Source: Pyrenula massariospora (taxonomy: Eukaryota; Ascomycota; Eurotiomycetes; Pyrenulales; Pyrenulaceae). From it: a DNA stretch of 64,000 bases. The notes under the pieces are model-generated. The model was given only the letters and a program-made list of their open reading frames with translations. It ran no database searches and was not told where the DNA came from. Shown here one piece after another: positions 55,603 to 64,000 of the stretch. The DNA is taken from positions 62,001-126,000 of the forward strand of contig JAGFMI010000011.1 of the NCBI GenBank assembly GCA_021030905.1, in the 5' to 3' direction. Position numbers and translations under genes: made by a program. How positions within the stretch are numbered: the stretch's first letter is position 1; each line of letters opens with the position of its first letter.

Positions 55603-56991
55603 ATGCTTCTGATCTCTCTGTCACAAACGTCAACTTACACTGCTCTTCATGTCGATATGGATGTTTCTCAGTGCCCTGTTGAATCATGCGAGATCTCTTC
55701 AGCTGCGAATGCGATTATTGATCCTAGTACCAAATCTGGCTGGACGGCTTCCCCAACTGGCCGAGGGACTGTTGACATTATCTGGAGCTGCTTCATTACT
55801 GTCTTTCTCTGTTGCTGGACCACACTGTGCGTGAATGTTCCTCCACTGAGATCTGGAAAGTTAAAGCGATTCGAGCGAAAACTATTGGTTTTCTTTGAAA
55901 CACTTGCAGGGCCTGAGTTTATCTTCCACACAGCGCTTGGGCAGTATATTTCAGCCCGACGCTCGATTGGAGAGTTCGAAGCATCCGGTTTTCAAGGTTG
56001 GACCCTTAAACATGGCTTCTACGCTGACATGGGCGGATTTGTGCTGGACCCTCCTGATTTTGTACCGTTCCCTCTGACTGTGAGTCAAGTCCACTACCTC
56101 GTCTGCAACGGGTATCTAGACTATGCTACAGTGCACCTCGACATTGCGGAAATAAACGACAAGAACAAAATTGACGGCATTAGCCGGATCGTAACAACAG
56201 CCCAGTTGTTGTGGTTTGCCTTAAATATCATAGCTCGCATTGCTCAACATCTGGCTATCACGACACTTGAACTGAGCACAATAGCATTCGTTGCCTGCTC
56301 TCTGTGTAATTATCTGGCCTGGAGCCACAAACCTCAGGACATCACCGAACCTGTGCGATTAGTACCCAATACGTCTCTGGCAGAGATCCTTATACAAGCA
56401 GGGCCGGCAGGTGCATATCCTTACATCTACACTCCAATGGATTTTGCAAAGAGAAAACCGCACTGGTTCGGTAATATGTGGGCATACGCTCTCCGAATGA
56501 CTCGGTTCTTCGGAATACACTTTCATGCGCGTAAGCGGCCAATTGATAAAATATGGGATGACGAGTTCGGGGAGCTTGGGCTTGTGGGAAATCTCTTGTT
56601 GATGTTTGTGCAATTTTCATTTGCCGCTGTTCATATTGCAGCATGGAATTTTCATTTCACTACGAGAGTTGAAGCGACCATGTGGCATGCATCGACCGTG
56701 TATATCATTGGCTCCATGATGGCCGCTTGGATCATTCTACCATTGGCATTTGAGCTAGTCCCTAGGCTACCAGGGTGCTCCAAGTCAGTCCACTTCGATC
56801 AAGAGAAGGCATCATCACAGTTCAGCGTCGTCAAACCACCCTCAGCGGCTCTTCCAACGATCCCGCTTGGAGTTCTCTACCTTATGGCTCGGGGCTACAT
56901 AATCATCGAAGACTTCGTCAATCTCCGAGAACTACCCACCTCTGCTTATCGAGCAGTCGATTGGAACGCCATTTTCCCCCATGTATCATAG
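55603..56991 (+). CDS. Fungal integral membrane protein, function unknown
   Basis: A single-exon, 462-residue ORF with an ATG start. The block GWTASPTGRGTVDIIWSCFI, then FLCCWTTLCVNVPPL, at residues 45-80 marks a large family of uncharacterised fungal membrane proteins, common near HET genes and metabolite clusters. Later conserved pieces are GFYADMGGFVLDPPDFVPFP, RIVTTAQLLWFALNIIARIA, TLELSTIAFVACSLCNYLAW and KPQDITEPVRLVP. At least five hydrophobic segments suggest a polytopic protein. The N-terminus to residue 15 may be a cleaved signal or a first helix. The stop TAG is followed by TAA one codon later. No function can be given. Confidence 0.8.
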   Translation: MLLISLSQTSTYTALHVDMDVSQCPVESCEISSAANAIIDPSTKSGWTASPTGRGTVDIIWSCFITVFLCCWTTLCVNVPPLRSGKLKRFERKLLVFFETLAGPEFIFHTALGQYISARRSIGEFEASGFQGWTLKHGFYADMGGFVLDPPDFVPFPLTVSQVHYLVCNGYLDYATVHLDIAEINDKNKIDGISRIVTTAQLLWFALNIIARIAQHLAITTLELSTIAFVACSLCNYLAWSHKPQDITEPVRLVPNTSLAEILIQAGPAGAYPYIYTPMDFAKRKPHWFGNMWAYALRMTRFFGIHFHARKRPIDKIWDDEFGELGLVGNLLLMFVQFSFAAVHIAAWNFHFTTRVEATMWHASTVYIIGSMMAAWIILPLAFELVPRLPGCSKSVHFDQEKASSQFSVVKPPSAALPTIPLGVLYLMARGYIIIEDFVNLRELPTSAYRAVDWNAIFPHVS

Positions 56992-58734
56992 CAATAAGGC
57001 AGTACCAATTTGAGGCAGCTAAAAAAGGAGATACCTACGATGTATGTGAAGCGTAGGGACGCTCAAGTCACTTCGACTGTGTCTGAGAGATGTGTCCCAG
57101 TCTTAGAGAAAGGAGGCAAGGATAGAGGAATGAGTCACCGGCGGCTTCCAGAGGGTAAGAAGCTTTCATGCAGAGGAACGTTATGAGGAAGCCTAATCAC
57201 ATGTCTGAACACATGATACATGGATGAATATGTACTGTACCAAAAGTTAGGCTCTATAATATGAGACTGGTGCCCACCAATTTACACCATCCGGTTCACT
57301 TTGCCCGACAACCGTGGCTTGGAAAATGATTACAAGCATCAACAACCACTACTACTAGTCCAATCATCCTCGATTGAGTGTCTTTGAGAAAACTTGTACC
57401 ATCGTCTCTCTTGGAGGTACAGTACAAAATCTTTCGTTCCCACAGCTACTTAGATGCCTGTCTAATGGGAAGAAATCGTGACCTACCTGCCTATTAGCAT
57501 CAGCGTCCGTTAGATACGCTATGACTTTTGGCACCCAAGCCTCGGATGAGGCCAGTGCTCAGTATGACCACTTACTGTGCCTCAACGGTCTTCAGGGATG
57601 ATGAATAGATTGTACAATGCAGGCCGTTGGGCCTCCATTACTGATGAGTGTCTCTTGTAGTAGGTAATCATTAAGTACGCGCCTAACAATGCTCGTGACA
57701 GCCCGCTTCGGTGAGCAGCAAGATTACCTAGGGCACAAGACGTGTAAGAAGGGGGAGAGGTGGCTCTGAAAGATCATTAAATCTCGCAAGCATTCAGAAG
57801 CCTATTGAAGTTCACATGGCCCTGTCCTCGGCACGTCTTGCGATCGTAAACCCAACTTTCGCTAATTGTTCCGGAGGTAATGAATTGCCTTTCTTCCACC
57901 AGGCCTCGAACTGCTTCATGCACAGATCATTGCATCGTCCGCCCCGTCTTAGGAGATTTTTGGCCGACGCTGCTGTTTCAGGTCCTTTATTGCTATACTG
58001 CACTAGTAGTAATAAGCATATCTGCCCTAGACCTATGCTGTAGCTCAGCGAGAGAGTACCGCTTAGTGAAGCATAATTGCAGCTACCGTCTATGGTCGCA
58101 TGGGTATCAATAGAACCATTTTAGATCATTCCCCTTCGATGTCTCTAGTAAGCGGATCGACGCTACCCGGAAAGAGAGGGGGACTAATTTCTACAAGACG
58201 AAGCCACTTCCAGATGGAGAAAACGATCTTGCTTCCCGGAGGACGATAGACGCAACAGTGATCTTTGGGGAATTGCGGCTCGAGTCTGCACAGATTGAAG
58301 GTGTTGCGCATCAATAGCGACTTGAGAAATTTGACAGCAAGATGTCAATTTTAATAACAATGTTTTGCATGCATAATCGACTAATTTCGAACAGGTTCAA
58401 AATGAACGCACGAAGCTTAGTCTCTGTCAAGGTGAAAAGATGTAGAGTTGTGCATGGGCTTTAGGTCTAGAATACGGCGTTTTTAAGCTTAGAATTCAAC
58501 GAGGTTTATGCGTTATATTTCCTTCGTCGGCACGAAAAGATAACGATGTGCAGGAGTTTATCTCGACGGTTAGGCTTGCAGCGCGGAAGATATTGCACCT
58601 CCTCTTCAATACTACTGGGTTGTTGACCGATTCCTTGAACTGTCATACAGGAATTCAAGTATGCTGGAAACTTTCATGAAGGGTCGTAATATTTTCGTAT
58701 TGACATTCGGGACTCATTCAATAACGAAATAGCG
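56992..58734. other. Gene-poor interval
   Basis: About 1.7 kb. One minus-strand frame at 58003-57812 (RCNDLCMKQFEAWWKKGNSL) has some coding character but lacks an ATG. Nothing else is seen. Confidence 0.4.
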
Positions 58735-60527
58735 TCACTCGAGTGCTCTTGGACGCGGCCTCAAGCGGCGCCAAAGTCCAGACCAATATATAGCGCACAA
58801 TGTGACAGCCGTCAAACACAGACCCAGCCCTACCAGGATGGGCCACACAGCCTTTTGAGATATCCTTGTTGAGACCCCAAGAATGGCTGCCGTAAGGCCG
58901 AATGGGAGATAAATCACGGTGACATTTGTCAAGACACCGATCTGATCAGCCTGTCTCGTTGCCCGGCGACTCTGCAGCCCGTCACGCATCGTGTCGAAAC
59001 GCTGCATTCGCTCGGAGAGTCGGCGGCGCCACCGGCTAAGGTGTGAGGTTTCGACATCGATGATTTTTCGATAACAGCCACACTGGTCCTGAAAGCCTCT
59101 TTGATCGCTAAAAAGGTCGTCATTTCCTTTTAGAAATGCCTCAAGACGGTCGAGGGTCGCGGAAAGCGTGTCATGGTATTGACGGAGCATGGATGCGGCT
59201 TTGCAATATGAACGGATGCGTGACATTGTTTGATCCTCACGGAATAGGCCATCAGCGGCTTCGATGGTTTGTTGGTAGCGGTTTTCCTACAATGGAACCG
59301 TTAGAGAAAAGCTTTGGATCTTTAGGATAGTACCCACGTAGGTGTCAAGCCGCGCCATAAGGAATGTGAAGACGTTACCCCATTCCATGCTTGTCTGCCG
59401 TAGTCTGTGGCTTAAGACTAGCAAGAAGTACTCTCTCGGATTCCAGCACGGATATTTGGCAAGTCTCGCTCCTCCACTTGGTCCATCTTGACCGTTGGTG
59501 TGGTACTCCTCAACGCTCTGCTCACTCTCGAACCAGGTATCTACGTCACAGTAGGCTTTCCAATTTTCGTTACCTGTGCCCATTATCATGAAGGAGGTTT
59601 GGGCGTCGTAGCACACGAAGTCCTGCGCCGTCCCCACTCTAGCATCATAGGGCTCGATCATGTAGACGCGCTCCCTGATTGCCGCCGGATCGCCTCCTGC
59701 TCCGGCCCTCCGCAGAGCAACATAAGACAAGTGAAATTCGAAGTCGAACGCGTACTCGGGATTGACATGTCTGGAAGAGCTAAGATCTTCACCTGGAGGA
59801 TGCGAGGTACGTAGGGCTTGAAACTCGATTTCACCAGCAACATGACACTGGAGGTATCTTCGCAGGGATGGCTGATATGCCGTTTCCTCTTGAGTTGCTA
59901 CTGTTCTGGCATACAGTGGCGTCATGTTGGTCGTGAATCTTGACACGGAAAATCAGTAGAGGAAGATGCTGCAGATTTCAGGCTCACAGGATCATTCTTT
60001 GAGGCCCTCCCGTAGCCTGCCAAACACGTTGTCAGCAGCAAACTTACCAAGACCGGTGCAATACCTACATTATTTTCAAGCCTATCCCGAAGTTCTCGTT
60101 CATTTAAAATCTCCCATTCAGCACAATATTCCAGCGGTTCAGGGGCGACGTCTGAATCTCGGTGGGAACTAGATAGGGTACGCTGATGTCCATGCCGTGA
60201 TTTAGGAGTGAGAAGATGGAAAAGGCATAGGCGACGCGGGAATTGAGCCGAGCGAGAAGATAGATTCTGCTGGATAACTTCCTTCCTCATGAAAATTTTC
60301 AGCGGTTGCCAGTTGAGAGAAGGTGGACGGAGAAGATGCTCCCCAGATCGGAAAAAGCCTTCCAACGCTTTTCTTTCATCACTTCTTCGTACAGTGCTCG
60401 CTAGCTCCGAACCAATTGTGATGCTATGCGATCGTGCTGAAGCCACAAAGCGCTTGTTGCGTCTCGAAGTGTAATTGGAGGAGTCGGAGGAGTAATGACC
60501 GGAGTTATGGGTGTAAGAGCCAGCCAT
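58735..60527 (-). CDS. CorA-like membrane protein lacking GMN
   Basis: Modelled as five segments (60527-60048, 60016-59988, 59938-59338, 59286-58735) with introns of 31, 49 and 51 bp; that is four exons and 553 residues. The start MAGSYTHNSGHYSSDSSNYT opens a Ser/Arg-rich tail. The central region (TTNMTPLYARTVATQEETAY, then EYFLLVLSHRLRQTSMEWGN) is typical of fungal CorA-like proteins, as is the helical stretch before the membrane. Two C-terminal helices (VLTNVTVIYLPFGLTAAI and PILVGLGLCLTAVTLCAIYW) match CorA topology, but the loop reads LGVS instead of GMN, so classical Mg2+ selectivity is doubtful. The 31-bp intron with a 29-nt exon is needed to read GGPQRMILF and is the weakest part. Confidence 0.65.
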
Positions 60528-61933
60528 TGAATCCTCAAGATAGCAATTCGGATCCCGTAACAAAGTTTTCCGCGCATCAACAAGAGCGTGCACAATTTTG
60601 GGCAGTTGCAAGAGAAAACTTGTAAATTTCGACTGCAACAGTATCTCGAGTAGGAAAACCGGCCTGGATGACCCCTTCAACACAAGGCAACGACAAGGCA
60701 AAGACTGCTAGGCATTGACCGTGTCAGCCTTGAGGCGGGGAAGTACGTGGCCTTCCTCCGCATTTTCGTTGTTGACCAATCTCGATCTCGAGGAAAGGTG
60801 CGATAAGTTTCCTCGAGTGTTCTCGCCAGCCTGACCATTTTTGTCGTATGCGTCCCGTCATGGGTTGTCTCACTCATGCATTGAAGGATGCTACGGGGAG
60901 AAGTAGCCCTGAGAGCCTTCCCGGGAACAGTAACCGAGCAGGGAAGCGGAACCGGGCCGGTCCGCAAAAAGAAAGTGGGTGCTGAAAGTGCGAGCAGATG
61001 TAGTACGACACCCACAGACCAACCCAGATTTGATCTCATTGCCAGCAAATGTTTTAGGGCTACGATTCTTCGTATCAAGCAGGCGTAATTTTCGATCAAA
61101 AAAGTTAATATTCATCTCTCGAGATTCATCACGAACATAATTCAAACATCGAGCCCTAGTAGGCACCGAGATTTGGCTCCTTCCTTTCGAACTGTAGATA
61201 GTTCCGTTGTCGGACATTCAAATCCGTCGGCAGCGAGCTTGAGGGAGTGCGCGGAGCCTGATCGATGAATTCTGTTGACCAGAAGGAGATGCCTATCCGT
61301 TCGGAGTCCATTGCTCGATCCTCAAGGTCTGTGATCAACGATGCAAGGGCCGGCGAGCCCGAGATGACATGCCTGGGAGTGAAATGCCAATATCAATAAG
61401 GGCTGCGACGGGCTATAAGTCTGCTAATCCTGCGCATTAAGGGCGAGCTTTGACCGATCTAGGAGACTAGAGAGGGAAGGATGAAGGCTTTAGATAGTGC
61501 GAATTTTCCAGAGTCGAGGGAAGTGGTCACAGGCCTTGGTAGGAATGATCCGGTGCGTTTCGTTTCGGCCTGACGATGGGTCATGGCGGGATGTGATTAT
61601 CATCTCTGGGTGCATTGTGATTGAAGGAGATGCGGAGGGGAGAATAATTAGGCTGGGAAAGGTCAGAGCGATTGTTCTCCATACAAAGGAATCTCCATGA
61701 TGAGTGTCAAGTTTGCCGTACTTCGTGGCGATTGGAATGATATTGAGTGATTATTCTTGATAAGACTATCTAGATGGGGTAGGGTAGTATCAACAAACTT
61801 TGTGCATGGAAGTTCAATTATACTATTGCCACGTAAGGGTCCTGCTGTCTAAGATATCGGTGCTGCTTCCTTGAGATTATTCTACTTCCAAAACTTTTGA
61901 TTCAGTGATGCTGTCAAAGCCAGAAGAACGAAT
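60528..61933. other. Intergenic, possible small exon
   Basis: About 1.4 kb. A minus-strand frame at 61338-61156 includes an ATG (MDSERIGISFWSTEFIDQAP) and has coding character, ending at TAG; it might be a small gene or an upstream exon of the CorA-like gene. Not enough for a gene call. Confidence 0.35.
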
Positions 61934-64000
61934 CTAGTTTCTTCGGGGGAGGTTGTGCTCAAGATTCTGCTTCAGATTATCCCACCGAAATTTGAGGTAT
62001 CGAGATTCGCTAAAATCCGGCCGGATGGCCGCTTGTAGAGACACCAGAGCATCGAGTGGCGTCGAGCTATAAGAGTGGCACTCCGCAATTTTTGGAACTT
62101 TTGCTATGCAGGAGAGGCAACTGAAATCAACTTCATCTGGGCATCTCCAAATACTCTTGAAGATGGACATCTCGACGTTGGAAGGGTACTGCTTTGCAGA
62201 TTTTCTCGTTTTATCGAAAAGCAATTTTTTTGCATCTTGTCGAAACAATTTCAAAGGTGCTTCGACGTTGATGAAGGTCAAGTAATCAAGTACAGGGTCA
62301 TCAACGCCAGCTTTGACTTGACCAATCACCGCATTCCACCACGCAGACCGGCCCTTGAATGCGGTGTTTCCACAGAGGTGGCATGGCATAGAACTTTTGT
62401 ACAAAGAACCGTAAAGTTGGTCATATCCGGTAGAAAACATCCTTGCAAGGGCTAGTGGAGTCCATCCAGTCCCTCGCCAACTGGTTTGCTGAGAGCTCAA
62501 GGACACAAATTTTGCAGGTTCAACTTGACACTCCCGCAATGCTTGTCGCCAAATCCAGAACGCATCCGCCTGCGTCAGGGCAATTTGTGTCGGATTACGG
62601 GGGTGGATTTCCAAGGACTCAGTATGAGGATTCGCACCGGCCGCAATCAAAATCTTTATGCCGAGTAGTGAAACGAAGGTATCGCAAGATAGCGCAAGAT
62701 GTATTAGCATCCGTCCCTCACTATTCACTGAATGACTGAGATCGAGATCCGCGGCAACCAGAAGGTCTCTAAGAATTTCCTTCCCGAGATCCAGGTCCAC
62801 GTCTCCGTGAGAATGGATCACAACTCTTAGCACCAGCCACATGATCTGATCTCTAACTGCCGCGTCCAAACGTTGGTCTTGAACAGACTGTCGCAAGATC
62901 CAGCTAGTGTAAGAAGCAACCTTGGTCAACTCTTCTTTGTTAGAGTGTTGGTTGCGCTCGATTGGCCCAAAAATTTGATAAAGGGATTCGATGTTACTAA
63001 GACCCAGACTATCGACGTTGATGAAATCCATTGTTGCCGAGAAGCATCTGATGAGGTCGATCCATTCTAACACATTTCCATCAGTGGTCCAGGCTACCCC
63101 CATAAAAGCCAAGTCGAAGGGAGTGTATGCTATCTTGTGCGATTGAGGGTAAGTGAGAGCGTGCGGATCGCTGTGACACTCTAGAAGCACCCTACATAAC
63201 TTTTGATGCCGATGCCTTGCTGCCCAATGCAGAGGTGTCCATCCATTTTCATCAACATCCCATGGCGAGGCTTCCCCTTCTTCGAAAAGCCTTTGGATCG
63301 CTGCAACGTTACCTTGCTTACAGTAATTAAAAATGAGCGAATCGTTCGGTACAGCGTTGAAGCATCGTAACTTCTGATTCCAGCCGTGTGAGGACTTGCC
63401 TTCCAATTTGACCTGGATTGTGTGATGCAAGCCACGCAATATTGTCAATGGGGAAGGGTGGAAGATGAAAGTTGTGCGTACGACCGAAGCAGGCAAAAGT
63501 GTTTCTTGAGGAAATGGGCTGCAAAGGTTTTCGGTCACAATATAGACAGCACCAAAAAAATATTGTTTGAAACATTCGTGCCGTCGGGGAGATTTTGCCG
63601 TTTCCAGAAGTGTCAAGCTTAAGCCGCCATTTTTCGTGAAGTCCGTACTGACACCCAAACTTTGAAGGACTGCCTTGAAATGGGATTGCATCAAGTCATA
63701 AACAATGTGTTGAAGGTTCATTCTCATCACATCGTCCCTGATGCTGCTAATTAGGCGGTAGAGTTCAGCCTTTAGCTCTTCCCAGTGAATCTCAGGTGTC
63801 CACTTTGCAGTGACTGGAGTCGAGACCGAAAAAGACTGCACGCGTGCATCAAGATCGTCGACACGAGAGACAAGAGAAGCATGACGATTGTCGTTCTGAG
63901 AGACCAGCGACTGTGTCCAAGTTTGATGAGATCTTTGCTGACTTTCAAGCATAGCCATGGTGTGCGCGCCCTGTTCATACAAATCATTGAAGTTCTGACC
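61934..64000 (-). CDS. Ankyrin-repeat protein, 5' end beyond the window
   Basis: An open frame on the minus strand from the right edge to TAG 61934 (about 688 codons visible), with no start codon needed inside the window. The visible N-terminal part is coiled-coil-like (LVSRVDDLDARVQSFSVS). At about residues 215-300 sit ankyrin-type repeats: NDSLIFNYCKQGNVAAIQRL and DENGWTPLHWAARHRHQKLC, with the TPLHWAA consensus. A later repeat reads RMLIHLALSCDTFVSLLGIK and AAGANPHTES. The C-terminus has a CxxC pair (MPCHLCG and LSCIAK) that might bind zinc. Such proteins often carry an N-terminal effector or NACHT region, which would lie off the edge. Function unknown. Confidence 0.75.
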   Translation of the reverse strand, partial: GQNFNDLYEQGAHTMAMLESQQRSHQTWTQSLVSQNDNRHASLVSRVDDLDARVQSFSVSTPVTAKWTPEIHWEELKAELYRLISSIRDDVMRMNLQHIVYDLMQSHFKAVLQSLGVSTDFTKNGGLSLTLLETAKSPRRHECFKQYFFGAVYIVTENLCSPFPQETLLPASVVRTTFIFHPSPLTILRGLHHTIQVKLEGKSSHGWNQKLRCFNAVPNDSLIFNYCKQGNVAAIQRLFEEGEASPWDVDENGWTPLHWAARHRHQKLCRVLLECHSDPHALTYPQSHKIAYTPFDLAFMGVAWTTDGNVLEWIDLIRCFSATMDFINVDSLGLSNIESLYQIFGPIERNQHSNKEELTKVASYTSWILRQSVQDQRLDAAVRDQIMWLVLRVVIHSHGDVDLDLGKEILRDLLVAADLDLSHSVNSEGRMLIHLALSCDTFVSLLGIKILIAAGANPHTESLEIHPRNPTQIALTQADAFWIWRQALRECQVEPAKFVSLSSQQTSWRGTGWTPLALARMFSTGYDQLYGSLYKSSMPCHLCGNTAFKGRSAWWNAVIGQVKAGVDDPVLDYLTFINVEAPLKLFRQDAKKLLFDKTRKSAKQYPSNVEMSIFKSIWRCPDEVDFSCLSCIAKVPKIAECHSYSSTPLDALVSLQAAIRPDFSESRYLKFRWDNLKQNLEHNLPRRN

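Noticed and set aside
1-64000. General reassignment of TAG to an amino acid
   Set aside because: At least four genes end in TAG followed almost at once by another stop, and fungal nuclear TAG reassignment is not established; only context-dependent effects are kept as a finding.

Overview
The window is nuclear DNA from a filamentous ascomycete (Pezizomycotina; a Leotiomycete-like fungus is my guess). The evidence is short GT-AG introns of about 45-60 bp with CTAAC/CTGAC-like branch sites, a Zn2Cys6 regulator, two HET-domain genes, fungal CorA-like transporters, an NRPS-like adenylating enzyme, and widely spaced genes on both strands. I saw no tRNA, rRNA, CRISPR or intact transposon. All coordinates and splice sites were read by eye; each multi-exon model given with an exact length sums to a whole number of codons.

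Layout. 0-18 kb is a conserved housekeeping block: a secreted-type hypothetical protein, a CCDC124/Lso2-like ribosome factor, a membrane protein, an AKTIP-like UEV protein, a broken membrane-protein gene (7.4-9.1 kb), uroporphyrinogen-III synthase and trehalose-6-phosphate synthase (divergent, sharing 1 kb), mitochondrial ribosomal protein uS17m, a CorA-like transporter and a CUE-domain protein. 18-28 kb holds a stand-alone NRPS-like adenylation enzyme and a 1233-residue CorA-domain protein. 28-39 kb is gene-poor: a very G-rich island, a short tandem repeat, a HET gene split by an amber stop, and a large five-exon membrane protein. 39-57 kb is accessory: an intact HET gene, a Zn2Cys6 regulator, a GNAT acetyltransferase, two SAM methyltransferases, a damaged protease-like secreted gene, a DHCR24-like FAD oxidoreductase and an integral membrane protein. 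57-64 kb has a third CorA-like gene and the 3' part of an ankyrin-repeat gene running off the right edge.

Most notable signals: (i) in-frame TAG codons inside otherwise continuous coding sequence (7516 and 32828), plus long open in-frame stretches after the TAG stops of TPS1 and uS17m; (ii) a GC-AG intron in TPS1; (iii) three CorA-like genes in 64 kb; (iv) several genes with single-base-type frame breaks, which could be pseudogenes or assembly errors; (v) a 21-bp imperfect foldback at 50.8 kb; (vi) a regulator plus tailoring enzymes without a backbone gene at 43-57 kb.
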